Shown here one piece after another: positions 25,523 through 33,895 of a stretch of 64,000 bases of DNA (the stretch's first letter is position 1; each line of letters begins with the position of its first letter). The DNA lies in the NCBI GenBank assembly GCA_944323735.1, contig CALUTO010000005.1, positions 1 through 64,000 of the forward strand, in the 5' to 3' direction. The notes beneath the pieces are model-generated. The model was given only the letters and a program-made list of their open reading frames with translations. It was not told the DNA's origin and searched no databases. This stretch comes from Candidatus Gastranaerophilales bacterium (GTDB lineage Bacteria > Cyanobacteriota > Vampirovibrionia > Gastranaerophilales > Gastranaerophilaceae). Both the position numbers and the translations under genes were made by a program.

Positions 25523-25774
25523 ATGTTTCCAATAGCATCTACATTAGGAATATCTAATTCTGCATACGGTATAATGCAGGGCACTAATCGTGCATCCAAT
25601 CTGGCTTTTCAGGGCGGAGGAAAGAATATTTCTTCACTTCACAGTGCAGAAAAACAGAATATGCTCGGTCTTATACAGGATAGAACGATGTATAATATGC
25701 AGGATGTCGCTTACGAGTCTGACAAAGCTCTTCAGGAAAAAAATATCAAACGGACTTTTTCCTGCTTTGCATAA
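25523..25774 (+). CDS. Small hypothetical protein
   Basis: Unrecognised, 83 residues: MFPIASTLGISNSAYGIMQG, then LAFQGGGKN near 28-36, which is a loose match to the F-K-G motif of its upstream neighbour, then an amphipathic helix. GGAG and AAAGAG precede the ATG. It follows the 779-residue SFKA gene by 90 bases on the same strand and could share its transcript. Confidence 0.55.
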   Translation: MFPIASTLGISNSAYGIMQGTNRASNLAFQGGGKNISSLHSAEKQNMLGLIQDRTMYNMQDVAYESDKALQEKNIKRTFSCFA

Positions 25775-25837
25775 GCCGGACTTTTATAGCAAATTCCACT
25801 AATAATGGCTAAAATTGTCACATGTACTTTTTGACTG

Positions 25838-25868
25838 TTTTGTTCTAAATCCCTGATTTCGAACAAAA
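25838..25868. other. Strong hairpin (13-bp arms, one mismatch)
   Basis: TTTTGTTCTAAAT pairs with ATTTCGAACAAAA around a CCCTG loop. It lies in the 210-base gap after the 83-residue gene. It may act as a terminator, although the T-tract after it is poor, or as an operator before the PPC gene promoter. Confidence 0.5.
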
Positions 25869-25948
25869 TGTCCTGTTTTCCACAGAGACTTGCCGCCGGT
25901 AAGTTTTTCTTTTAATAATATTTTGCGGAAACTCCCGCATAAGCTGAC

Positions 25949-25978
25949 TTGACTTTTTGTGTACAAACATAATATATT
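25949..25978 (+). promoter_or_regulatory. Promoter of the PPC-domain gene, leaderless type
   Basis: TTGACT (25949-25954), an 18-base spacer and TATATT (25973-25978), then 6 bases to the ATG at 25985. This matches the yidD arrangement and supports the upstream start codon and therefore the signal peptide. Confidence 0.65.
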
Positions 25979-25984
25979 CTTTTT

Positions 25985-26545
25985 ATGAAAAGGTATATTT
26001 GTTTAATATTATGTTGTCTGGGTCTTGTTGCAGGAAGTGCGAAATTGCCTTCAATTGCATCGGATATGGGTGAATCTTTTGTAGAAGTCAGCGAAAGCGG
26101 CGGGGTGATTATGGAAAAAGAAGGTTACAGATATAAACAGCTCGGAAATAAATATTTTGTACGTGCAGACAAAAATACAGAAATTGTTTCGGCACTGAAA
26201 GAAATATGTAAAGAAAACAGAATTACTGCGGGCACTGTTTCCGGACTCGGTGCGGTAAAATCCGTTACCTTCGGTTTTTTTAATCCTGAAACAAAAGAAT
26301 ATAAAGAAAAAACCTTTAACGAATACATGGAAATCACAAGCCTGCTTGGAAATGTTTCTCAAAAAGACGGGGAAGTTTATCTTCATCTTCACATGAATGC
26401 GTCCGGCAAAGACTATAAAGTCATAGGCGGACATCTTGTGAAAGCTGTTGTCAGCGCAACATCAGAGATAATAATTGATGCACAAGAGGGCACAATCGGC
26501 AGAAAATTCAGCGAGGACATCGGATTAAATTTGTTTGAATTTTAG
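25985..26545 (+). CDS. PPC/DUF296-domain protein with N-terminal signal peptide
   Basis: A 186-residue protein. Residues 43-186 are a PPC domain (DUF296): 'YRYKQLGNKYFVRADKN', GTVSGLGAVKSVTFGFF, then LHLHMNAS and GGHLVKA with the His residues that can bind a metal in bacterial homologues. Bacterial PPC proteins are trimeric, and the name comes from plant DNA-binding proteins. Residues 1-20 (MKRYICLILCCLGLVAGSAK) look like a secretion signal, which does not fit DNA binding. An internal ATG at 26111, with GGGG upstream, would give the bare domain. The promoter position favours the long form. Ligand unknown. Confidence 0.75.
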   Translation: MKRYICLILCCLGLVAGSAKLPSIASDMGESFVEVSESGGVIMEKEGYRYKQLGNKYFVRADKNTEIVSALKEICKENRITAGTVSGLGAVKSVTFGFFNPETKEYKEKTFNEYMEITSLLGNVSQKDGEVYLHLHMNASGKDYKVIGGHLVKAVVSATSEIIIDAQEGTIGRKFSEDIGLNLFEF

Positions 26546-26555
26546 CAAATTTTAT

Positions 26556-27863
26556 TTAATCGCATTTTTCTTCACTGCATTTTTCCACAAGCAGTTTTTT
26601 AATTCTTCTGCCTTTTAACTCGACTACTTTCAACCTGTATCCGTCTATCAATACTTCATCATTCATCTTCGCAAGCCGGCCCAGCAGCTTTTGCACAAGT
26701 CCGCATATAGTCTCGACTTCATCCTCCTGCTGATGTATTGAAAAGTATTCAAAAAATTCATCTATGCGTAAAAGTCCGTTTACAATATATTTTTCATCAG
26801 CAACTTTTTTTATATCTTTTTCTTCCTCATCAAATTCATCCTGCACATCTCCGAAAATTTCCTCAAGCACGTCCTCCAGCGAAATAATACCGGACATTCC
26901 CCCAAATTCATCGATGACTATAGCTATTTCAGTCTTGTTATTTTTAAAATTTTTCAAAAGAGAATCTGTTGTCATTGTTTCCGTAACAAACAAAGGTTTT
27001 CTTAATATATCGGATATAGAAAATTCTTCGTCTTTCATTTTTTTAGAATACAAATCTTTAACATGCAAAATTCCTGTTATATTGTCTATGCTTCCGTCAT
27101 ACACAGGATATCTCGTATACTGGTTTTCCAGAATAATTTCCTTAAGCTCTTCAACCGGTATATCAACACTAATGGACACAACATCACATCTGGGCACCAT
27201 TATCTGCTTTGCGGTCAAATCAGTAAACTTCAAAGTATTTTTTAATAAAAAGCTTTCTGTTTCATTAAGCACCCCGCCTTTGTAGCTTGCATCAATAATC
27301 ATATCCAGCTCTTCTTCTGTATGCACAGAATGCAGCTGTGAGGCGGGCGGAATTTTTAAAAGCTTCAACAACAAATTTCCAAAGCCGTTAAGCAAAAATA
27401 TGAACGGTGTAAAAAGTTTTGCAACAAAAACAAGAGGTCTTGTGACAAAAAGAGTGGTTTTTTCCGGAAACTGAAGTGCTACGGATTTGGGCATAAGTTC
27501 GCCTATTACAACATGCATAAACGTAATGAGGACAAAAGCCAGTGCTACAGCGACTGTATGTGTGGCAATAGTGTTTGAAACATAAGGCAGAAAGTCAAAC
27601 AACGGATGTATAAGCCTTGCAAGCGTAGCTTCTCCGACCCAGCCGAGACCTATACTTGCTATTGTTATGCCGAGCTGTGTTGCCGCAATGTATTTGTCCA
27701 GCTCTTTTAGCGCATATGATGTTAGTTTTGCAGTAGAATTGCCCTCATTCGCAAGCTGGTTTATTCTCGTATGCCTGACACTCACAAGAGCAAATTCCGA
27801 TGCAACAAAAAAACCGTTTGCAAGCAGTAAAAAAACTATTAAAAATAAATTAAATAAAATCAT
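26556..27863 (-). CDS. CNNM/CorB-type transporter (hemolysin family, HlyC/CorC)
   Basis: A 435-residue protein. Residues 1-195 form the DUF21/CNNM membrane domain with about four helices ('ATQLGITIASIGLGWVGEAT', 'VVIGELMPKSVALQFPE'). Two CBS domains follow ('IMVPRCDVVSI'…, then 'TEIAIVIDEFGGMSGIISLE'). A C-terminal CorC_HlyC domain (about 350-430) ends it. Family members export or exchange Mg2+ or Co2+ and are gated by nucleotide at the CBS pair. The hemolysin name is historical. GAGG lies 4 bases before the ATG. It is convergent with the PPC gene. Confidence 0.9.
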   Translation of the reverse strand: MILFNLFLIVFLLLANGFFVASEFALVSVRHTRINQLANEGNSTAKLTSYALKELDKYIAATQLGITIASIGLGWVGEATLARLIHPLFDFLPYVSNTIATHTVAVALAFVLITFMHVVIGELMPKSVALQFPEKTTLFVTRPLVFVAKLFTPFIFLLNGFGNLLLKLLKIPPASQLHSVHTEEELDMIIDASYKGGVLNETESFLLKNTLKFTDLTAKQIMVPRCDVVSISVDIPVEELKEIILENQYTRYPVYDGSIDNITGILHVKDLYSKKMKDEEFSISDILRKPLFVTETMTTDSLLKNFKNNKTEIAIVIDEFGGMSGIISLEDVLEEIFGDVQDEFDEEEKDIKKVADEKYIVNGLLRIDEFFEYFSIHQQEDEVETICGLVQKLLGRLAKMNDEVLIDGYRLKVVELKGRRIKKLLVEKCSEEKCD

Positions 27864-27941
27864 ATTACCTCATTCGTAAACTCTTGTGCGAATATTTTTC
27901 TATTATACAGGTTGTATGGCTGTTTTCAAAATTTTTTATAT

Positions 27942-28304
27942 TTAGGATTTCTTTTTAAGTTTATTTTTTATTTTACAATACTGTTTGTAATCCGTACCCC
28001 ACTGCGCCATTGCGTCAAGCACGGGTGCAATTGAGTATCCGATGTCTGTTAGTGTATATTCCACTTTTGGAGGAACCTGTGCAAACACCTTTCGTTCAAT
28101 AAGCCCGTCCTGCTCCATTTCTCTGAGCTTTCCGGTGAGAACTTTCTGTGTACAGCCTGTAGATTTTTTTATTGCATTAAAACGCTTTGTGCCGCATAGA
28201 AGATCTCTTATTATAAATATTTTCCATTTGCAGCCAATCAGGTCTAAAACAACCTCAATCGGACACTCCGGCAGCTTTTTATCCGTTTCTGCTGTTTCGG
28301 GCAT
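27942..28304 (-). CDS. HxlR-family winged-helix regulator
   Basis: A 120-residue HxlR/DUF24 protein: 'CPIEVVLDLIGCKWKIFIIRDL' with the single conserved Cys near the N-terminus, recognition helix region TQKVLTGKLREME, and the wing 'VEYTLTDIGYSIAPVL'. Members sense electrophiles, disulfide stress or aromatic ligands. The start at 28304 has GGAGG 9 bases upstream. The gap to the divergent transglycosylase gene holds repeated TGTCAATAG units bounded by TACTG/CAGTA, a likely self-operator. No oxidoreductase gene is adjacent, so the regulated target is unclear. Confidence 0.88.
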   Translation of the reverse strand: MPETAETDKKLPECPIEVVLDLIGCKWKIFIIRDLLCGTKRFNAIKKSTGCTQKVLTGKLREMEQDGLIERKVFAQVPPKVEYTLTDIGYSIAPVLDAMAQWGTDYKQYCKIKNKLKKKS

Positions 28305-28318
28305 TCTATTAATCCTCC

Positions 28319-28350
28319 GTACTGTCAATAGTGTCAATAGTGTCATCAGT
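28319..28350. promoter_or_regulatory. Candidate HxlR operator: TACTG…CAGTA around direct repeats
   Basis: A 32-base block begins TACTG and ends CAGTA, and holds two TGTCAATAG direct repeats followed by TGTCATCAG, that is, three units spaced 9 bases apart. DUF24 regulators such as YodB bind TACT-N-AGTA-type sites. It lies directly upstream of the HxlR ribosome-binding site. Confidence 0.45.
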
Positions 28351-28482
28351 ATACTATCTTTATTTTAATTTCACAACAGAAAATAGAAATTTTACCGGCT
28401 AAATGGCAATTTTTACAGCTTTTTTGTTTTTATATATATAAGCAATATAAAACAAAAAACAAAAGAAAGAGAGAAGAAAAAT

Positions 28483-29118
28483 ATGCCTTTATTTGGAGTG
28501 CAAAACGGGATTTACAATAATACAGTATATGCAAATAGCGCAATACATCCTGAAAACAACGGTCATAACATTCCCAAGATTGCAAATGTTTTTCCGGGTG
28601 AAACGGAAAAGTATGAATATAAGAATCAGAACGAAGACCGTCTAAAAGTTCTGTCTGTAATTTATGATGACAAAAACTGCCCGAAAGATGTGAACAAAGA
28701 AAAAATGGCGGAAACAATAATAAAAGTTGCTGCTGAATTTGATATGGATCCGGTGGTTCTGGCATGCATAATCCGTAAAGAAACAAATTTCAGACAAATA
28801 AACGGAGCAAACGGACAGGGGCTTATGCAGCTAACAAGGATTTCTATAGAGGACATGTTTCTGAGACCTAAAGTCTACGATAAAAAGCTTGAAGAGATAA
28901 AGAAGAAATACCCCACAGCTGAAGCACTTTACAAGGCGATACAAAAAGATCCGGAGCTCAATATGAGGGTCGGAGTAATACTCTTTAAAACAAAAAGTAA
29001 AGCAGTAAAAAACAATCTGTCAAAAGCACTTGAAAATTATAACGGTCATCCGAAATACAAGAAAAGTTATTCAAGAATTATCATGAATATGATAAAAGAG
29101 TATGACAATGCTGCTTAA
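28483..29118 (+). CDS. Lytic transglycosylase-like protein (SLT domain), no signal peptide
   Basis: A 211-residue protein. Residues 75-205 match the soluble lytic transglycosylase fold: catalytic Glu100 in IIRKETNFR, then NGANGQGLMQLT (108-118), and a C-terminal 'LENYNGHPKYKKSY' resembling the N-Y-N-G substrate loop. Such enzymes cleave peptidoglycan between MurNAc and GlcNAc. The first 70 residues are polar and Asn-rich with no signal peptide, so export would need another route. That echoes the unusual N-termini of other proteins here. AAGAGAGAAG precedes the ATG. Confidence 0.8.
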   Translation: MPLFGVQNGIYNNTVYANSAIHPENNGHNIPKIANVFPGETEKYEYKNQNEDRLKVLSVIYDDKNCPKDVNKEKMAETIIKVAAEFDMDPVVLACIIRKETNFRQINGANGQGLMQLTRISIEDMFLRPKVYDKKLEEIKKKYPTAEALYKAIQKDPELNMRVGVILFKTKSKAVKNNLSKALENYNGHPKYKKSYSRIIMNMIKEYDNAA

Positions 29119-29122
29119 TAAA

Positions 29123-29989
29123 CTATTTTATTTTGTTTATTTTGGCAATATTTTTATTGTAGACCTGTGAATTGATTTCACCGCCTATGAGCATTATAAG
29201 AGATGTGTAATACAGCCAGACCATAAGCATTGCGAATGCACCGATAGATCCGTATACACGGTTATAGGTGTGAAGATTGTTTATGTATAAAGAAAAAAGC
29301 CACGAGCCGGCGAGCCAGCATACACAAAAGAAAAGAGTTCCGGGAAGTGCGCTTTTTCCCTTGAACTTGTCGTTGCCTTCCCATGCCGGCAAAATATAAT
29401 AGTTCAAAAACGCCATTATATATAATGCAAGAAATGTAACAGGCCATCTTGTAATCAGAACTATATTCACAAAATTTGTTGAAAAATTTATAAAATTCAA
29501 AAGAAATGCGAATATTACTTTGCCGAAAATTATCATGTTTACGCTTAAAAACAGAATAAATGCATTAACAAAAACCATAGAAACAGACAGTGCACGTGTT
29601 GTGAGCAGATTTCTCCTCTCCTCGATACCGAGTGCTCTGTTCAAACCTTTTATAATAACGAATATCGCATTCGATGCCAGAGCAACGGTAACAAAAAAGC
29701 CTATTACAGCTATCATTCCGCCGTTTTGAAAAATCATTACTTCTTCAAGCACTTCTTTTATCAAATTAACAGACTCGGTCGGTGCAACAGTATCCAGAAA
29801 ATGCAAAATAGGCATCATTAGAGATTTTTTTCCCAGCCACCCGAACATAGCCATCAAAAAAAGCATAAAAGGGAAAATGCCTATAGCAAACCAGAACCCC
29901 ATCTCTGCAGCCATTCCGAGAAAATCATCTATAATAATACGATTAACCAGATTAACCATATATTTTTTTATTGTCTCTAATATTTTCAT
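29123..29989 (-). CDS. YihY/BrkB family membrane protein
   Basis: A 288-residue protein with about six membrane helices, the UPF0761/YihY fold ('FLGMAAEMGFWFAIGIFPFMLFL', later 'YGSIGAFAMLMVWLYYTSLIMLIGGEIN'). It is sometimes annotated ribonuclease BN in error. The true role is unknown; some members are proposed transporters. Its ATG overlaps the nrnA stop by 4 bases (29986-29989), so the pair is translationally coupled. Confidence 0.88.
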   Translation of the reverse strand: MKILETIKKYMVNLVNRIIIDDFLGMAAEMGFWFAIGIFPFMLFLMAMFGWLGKKSLMMPILHFLDTVAPTESVNLIKEVLEEVMIFQNGGMIAVIGFFVTVALASNAIFVIIKGLNRALGIEERRNLLTTRALSVSMVFVNAFILFLSVNMIIFGKVIFAFLLNFINFSTNFVNIVLITRWPVTFLALYIMAFLNYYILPAWEGNDKFKGKSALPGTLFFCVCWLAGSWLFSLYINNLHTYNRVYGSIGAFAMLMVWLYYTSLIMLIGGEINSQVYNKNIAKINKIK

Positions 29990-30948
29990 ATATGTTTTTT
30001 TATTTCTTCTATCAGTTTATCACGGGCAATATTTAAAGGTTTTTGAATAGTACAGCCGGCAGCAAATGCATGACCGCCTCCGTCAAATGCCGCTGCAATT
30101 TTGCTGCAGTCCACATTTTTGCTCCTGAGACTGACTTTTGTACTCTGTTTTGTCACTTCCTTCAGCACAGCAGCAACTTCAGTTGTTTTTATTTGCCGGA
30201 GTGCGCCTACTATTCCTTCTGTATAATCCTCTTTTGCGTTGAATTTTTCCATATCTTTTTGAGAGATACATGTATACGCAATTTTCTGGTTTTCCAAAAA
30301 TTCTGCATTTATGAGCGCATTAGCCTGCAGAAGCACCATTGCTTTCGGTTTTGACTCAAAGCAGTATCTGGCTATTGTACCGGGTTTTGTACCGTATTTT
30401 ACGAGTTTTGAAGCAATTTCAAAGGTCTTTGCCGATGTATTTTCAAATCTGAATCCGCCTGTGTCCGTGAGAATAGATGTATAAAGTGCATCAGCGGTAT
30501 TTTTGTCTATTTTAAGCCCATGCTCCTCAAACAAATCAAAAAGAATCTCACCTGCTGAACAAGCATCGGGTTTTATCAAAGTATAATCGCCGTATCCGTT
30601 ATTTGTTTTGTGATGATCAATATTCATCCTGACTTTTGCATTTTCAAAAAAGGGCAGCCCCATTCCCATTCTGTCTTTCGCAGCTATATCAATAGCAACT
30701 GCGAGATCAAAAACCCTGTCTTTTTCTATTTTATCAAAAGTCACAGCTTTTTCTATATCAGGCAAAAATTCATATATTTCAGGCAATTCTCCTGCTATAA
30801 CCATTGTCGGAATTTTTTGAAAATTGTTTTTTATGACATTATAAAGAGCAGTCATGCTGCCCAGCGTATCCCCGTCAGGGTTAACATGGGAGAATATTAT
30901 TATATCATCCGCTTTAATGATATTTTCGCTAAAGTCTTGATAGTTCAT
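29986..30948 (-). CDS. nrnA: DHH-family phosphoesterase, NrnA-like (oligoribonuclease/pAp phosphatase)
   Basis: A 320-residue protein. The DHH domain has HVNPDGDTLGS (near 20-30), a DIAAKDR segment and the IDHHK signature near 113. The DHHA1 domain ends with GGGHAFAAGC near 295. NrnA degrades nanoRNAs of 2-5 nucleotides and dephosphorylates 3'-phosphoadenosine 5'-phosphate, using Mn2+. It heads a two-gene operon with the YihY protein. No clear ribosome-binding site is seen before the ATG. Confidence 0.88.
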   Translation of the reverse strand: MNYQDFSENIIKADDIIIFSHVNPDGDTLGSMTALYNVIKNNFQKIPTMVIAGELPEIYEFLPDIEKAVTFDKIEKDRVFDLAVAIDIAAKDRMGMGLPFFENAKVRMNIDHHKTNNGYGDYTLIKPDACSAGEILFDLFEEHGLKIDKNTADALYTSILTDTGGFRFENTSAKTFEIASKLVKYGTKPGTIARYCFESKPKAMVLLQANALINAEFLENQKIAYTCISQKDMEKFNAKEDYTEGIVGALRQIKTTEVAAVLKEVTKQSTKVSLRSKNVDCSKIAAAFDGGGHAFAAGCTIQKPLNIARDKLIEEIKKHI

Positions 30949-31026
30949 ATATTTTAGTCTTTAATTTAACTTATTGGTATATTATAAATCAAATAAAAGA
31001 AAAATATAAAAAAGAAAGAAGGAAAA

Positions 31027-32085
31027 ATGGAACAAATTTTACATTTATTTCTGACAATCCTGAACTTACTTCTGATTGTGGGTTGTTGCGTAGTATTTAC
31101 AAACGCTGTAGAACACTTGGGAAAAGCTTACAAATTAAATGAAGGAGCTGTCGGAAGTATTCTTGCTGCAGTGGGCACAGCCCTGCCTGAGACAATAGTT
31201 CCGCTTGTAGCAATTATAGGAGCGTATGTAGCAGGCACAGATGTTGAGGCAGGCAAAGAAATCGGCATTGGCGCAATTCTCGGAGCACCGTTTTTACTTT
31301 CAACGCTTGCTATGTTTGTGACAGGTGCAGCTGTCATTGTATTTTCAAAGATGAAAAAAAGACAACCCGAAATGAATGCAAATTACACCGTTATGTTCAG
31401 GGATTTGAAGTTCTTTTTCGTAAGCTATACACTTGCGATTGTTGCGGCATTTATTCCTGTTCAGCCTGTGAGATACATTATTGCAGCAGGTTTAATCTGT
31501 TATTATTTATTCTATGTTTTCAGAACAATAAACTGTTCGCATGCAGCCAGCTGTGAACATTCAGAGATTGACGATTTGCTTTGTTCAAGAATTTTCAACT
31601 GCTACAATATTTTTGTAATATGGTTTCAGGCAATTATCTCAATAGCTGCACTTATAGTGTTTTCACATTTCTTTGTTGAGCAGATTAAATTCTTTGCATA
31701 CGTACTGTCAATTAACCCGCTGATTTTGAGTTTAATACTTGCGCCTATCGCAACTGAACTACCTGAAAAATTCAACAGCGTTCTGTGGGTCAGTCAGTCA
31801 AAAGACACTCTCGCTCTCGGAAATATTACCGGTGCTATGGTGTTTCAAAGCTGCATACCAACCGCAATCGGCATACTTCTGACTCCATGGATTTTTGGCG
31901 AAGAGTCTCTTGTGAACATAGGGCTTGTTTATATTTCTACTATTATAATTTTCTTAGACCTGTATAAAGATAAAAAGTTCTGCCCAAAAATGCTTCTGTA
32001 TTGCGGTGCATTTTATCTTGTGTACATTGTCTATATCGTGTCTGATATTATTGCAAATACCGTTAAACCAATTGGTATAGGTTAG
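31027..32085 (+). CDS. Na+/Ca2+ exchanger family membrane protein (CaCA)
   Basis: A 352-residue protein with about ten membrane helices and two alpha repeats in opposite orientation: AAVGTALPETIVPL (near 45-60) and LAPIATELPEKFNSVLW (near 238-255). Each carries the acidic residue that binds the cation. The first is followed by 'IGIGAILGAPFLLSTLAM' and the second by 'ALGNITGAMVFQSCIPTA', the usual G-x-x-x-G-A/N-x-F pattern. It should exchange Na+ or H+ for Ca2+ at the inner membrane. AAGGAAAAATG gives the start. A terminator follows. Confidence 0.88.
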   Translation: MEQILHLFLTILNLLLIVGCCVVFTNAVEHLGKAYKLNEGAVGSILAAVGTALPETIVPLVAIIGAYVAGTDVEAGKEIGIGAILGAPFLLSTLAMFVTGAAVIVFSKMKKRQPEMNANYTVMFRDLKFFFVSYTLAIVAAFIPVQPVRYIIAAGLICYYLFYVFRTINCSHAASCEHSEIDDLLCSRIFNCYNIFVIWFQAIISIAALIVFSHFFVEQIKFFAYVLSINPLILSLILAPIATELPEKFNSVLWVSQSKDTLALGNITGAMVFQSCIPTAIGILLTPWIFGEESLVNIGLVYISTIIIFLDLYKDKKFCPKMLLYCGAFYLVYIVYIVSDIIANTVKPIGIG

Positions 32086-32110
32086 TTTAAAGGTAAAAAT
32101 TATGCAATAA

Positions 32111-32142
32111 AAAGACCGTCTGTTTTGACGGTCTTTTTTTTA
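32111..32142 (+). terminator. Terminator of the exchanger gene
   Basis: A 10-bp perfect stem AAAGACCGTC/GACGGTCTTT with a 6-base loop and eight or more T residues. Confidence 0.9.
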
Positions 32143-32212
32143 ATAATTCGGCTAATTTTTATATAATGAGCCGCTTATTTCTCTCTAATTTGTGAAAACT
32201 GAAATAATTTTA

Positions 32213-32506
32213 TTATGCAGCTTTGCGTTCTGCTTTAATTTCAGAAATGAGATATCTTGCAACCCATTCAAAATCTTTGTTCTGTTGCGCAACTTTTTTC
32301 AGGCATTCTACAGAAGGTTCGCCTATTCTGATAAGACTCATTGCGACAACGCCTCTAACCGCACCTTTAACACACTGAAGCTCTTCAACGAGAACCGGTA
32401 CAGCTGCTGAACCAATATTTACGAGAATATTTTCAATTTCATTTTTGCTCTTATTGTCTGCATTTTCAAGTTGTGTTAAAAAGTGTTTGATTGCGTCTGC
32501 GTGCAT
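32213..32506 (-). CDS. Small HEAT-repeat-like protein
   Basis: A 97-residue all-helical protein. The pattern 'NILVNIGSAAVPVLVEELQ' followed by 'GVVAMSLIRIGEPSVECLKK' is typical of two HEAT repeats (…IG-x-x-A/S-V-x-x-L…). It probably serves as a protein-interaction module. The start at 32506 has GGAG 8 bases upstream; a longer form starting 12 codons earlier is less likely. No partner is evident. Confidence 0.65.
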   Translation of the reverse strand: MHADAIKHFLTQLENADNKSKNEIENILVNIGSAAVPVLVEELQCVKGAVRGVVAMSLIRIGEPSVECLKKVAQQNKDFEWVARYLISEIKAERKAA

Positions 32507-32701
32507 GTTTTTATCTCCATACTTTATTATCGATGTATACATTATAATCTGAATATTTTTCGAAACCTGATTTCCTTATAAAATCTTTATATCCATGTAA
32601 AGATGCAATGTTTATACCGGTTTTCGCCGGTCTATGATATAAAAAAATATTAGTAGTATGATTGATATTAGCCACATCACCATGAGGAAAAAGATAAAAG
32701 C

Positions 32702-33883
32702 ATGTACGAAAACTATAAAAATATTCTTCAAAAATTAAAAGAAGAGACACTTCACAGAAATATAAATCCGATAAAAAAACATGGTAAATATATAGATATA
32801 GACAGCAATACTTATCTCAATCTGTCATCAAATGACTATCTCGGACTTGCAGAAAACAGAGCGGTTATAAACGGTTTTTTAAAAAATTGCGGTTTTTCGC
32901 TCGGCTCTGCTTCATCAAGGCTTTTGACTGGAAACTCTTTTGTTTATCATGAACTGGAGTCACTGCTTGCAAAACTGTATAAAAAAGACAGGGCTCTTCT
33001 TTTTAACAGCGGATATCATGCAAATGTAGGAATAATGTCATCGTTAGCGGGGAAAAAAGATGCGGTATTCTCTGACAAACTTAACCATGCCAGTATCATA
33101 GACGGGATAAAACTCTCGGAAGCAAAAATGTTCAGATTCAAACACCTGGACTATGACCATCTTGAAAAGCTGCTGAAAGAGCACAGGCATGAATATGAAA
33201 ATGCAATAATTGTAACCGAGTCTTTATTCAGCATGGATGGTGATTTTTGTGATTTTTCAAAATTGATAAAACTAAAAGAAGAATATAATGCACTGCTTGT
33301 CGCAGATGAAGCGCATGCTGTCGGAGTTTACGGCGAGAACGGACTCGGTGCGGCTGAAGCAGCAGGTGCAACTTCCAAAATAGACCTGATTATCGGTACG
33401 TTCGGGAAAGCTTTTGCTTCAATGGGTGCATTTTGTGCAGGAAATGAAATTCTTATTGATTTTTTGATTAACAAATCCCGTTCTTTGATATTTTCAACAG
33501 CACTGCCCGAAATAAATGTTGCCTTTTCTTATTATATAATAACGGAGGTGCTGCCCAATATGGAGTGCAGCAGAGCCGGACTGGTAAAACTATCCGGGGA
33601 TTTCAGAAATTTATTAAAGGAATACAATATTCCCGTTACCGGAAACAGCCATATTGTGCCTGTTATACTCGGTTCAAATGAAAATACAATGAATTGTGCA
33701 AACAAACTAACCGGCTGCGGATACTACCTTCTTCCTATACGCCATCCGACCGTTGCTCTAAATTCATCACGAATTAGAATTTCATTAAGAGCAGATATTA
33801 ATTTTGAAGAAATAAAAAATATTCCGGAAATTATAAAAGAATATGTTGATATTTCCCAAAATGACATTAAACTTGCCATGTAA
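32702..33883 (+). CDS. bioF: Alpha-oxoamine synthase, probably 8-amino-7-oxononanoate synthase
   Basis: A 393-residue PLP enzyme. Motifs: LSSNDYLGL (41-49), GSASSRLLTGN, FNSGYHANVG, DKLNHASIIDG, VADEAHAVGVYG, the PLP-lysine loop GTFGKAFASMGAF near 237-249, and IRHPTVALNSSRIRISL. It condenses an amino acid with an acyl-CoA or acyl-ACP. The set fits BioF (alanine plus pimeloyl thioester) best, though Kbl or another alpha-oxoamine synthase cannot be ruled out. No other biotin gene or BirA box is near. The dnaJ-like gene follows after 12 bases. Confidence 0.75.
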   Translation: MYENYKNILQKLKEETLHRNINPIKKHGKYIDIDSNTYLNLSSNDYLGLAENRAVINGFLKNCGFSLGSASSRLLTGNSFVYHELESLLAKLYKKDRALLFNSGYHANVGIMSSLAGKKDAVFSDKLNHASIIDGIKLSEAKMFRFKHLDYDHLEKLLKEHRHEYENAIIVTESLFSMDGDFCDFSKLIKLKEEYNALLVADEAHAVGVYGENGLGAAEAAGATSKIDLIIGTFGKAFASMGAFCAGNEILIDFLINKSRSLIFSTALPEINVAFSYYIITEVLPNMECSRAGLVKLSGDFRNLLKEYNIPVTGNSHIVPVILGSNENTMNCANKLTGCGYYLLPIRHPTVALNSSRIRISLRADINFEEIKNIPEIIKEYVDISQNDIKLAM

Positions 33884-33895
33884 GGATTATTAAAA

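Noticed and set aside
32610-32702. Biotin (BirA) operator before bioF.
   Set aside because: No TTGTAAACC-type inverted repeat is present; only a small GC stem (CCGGTTTTCGCCGG).
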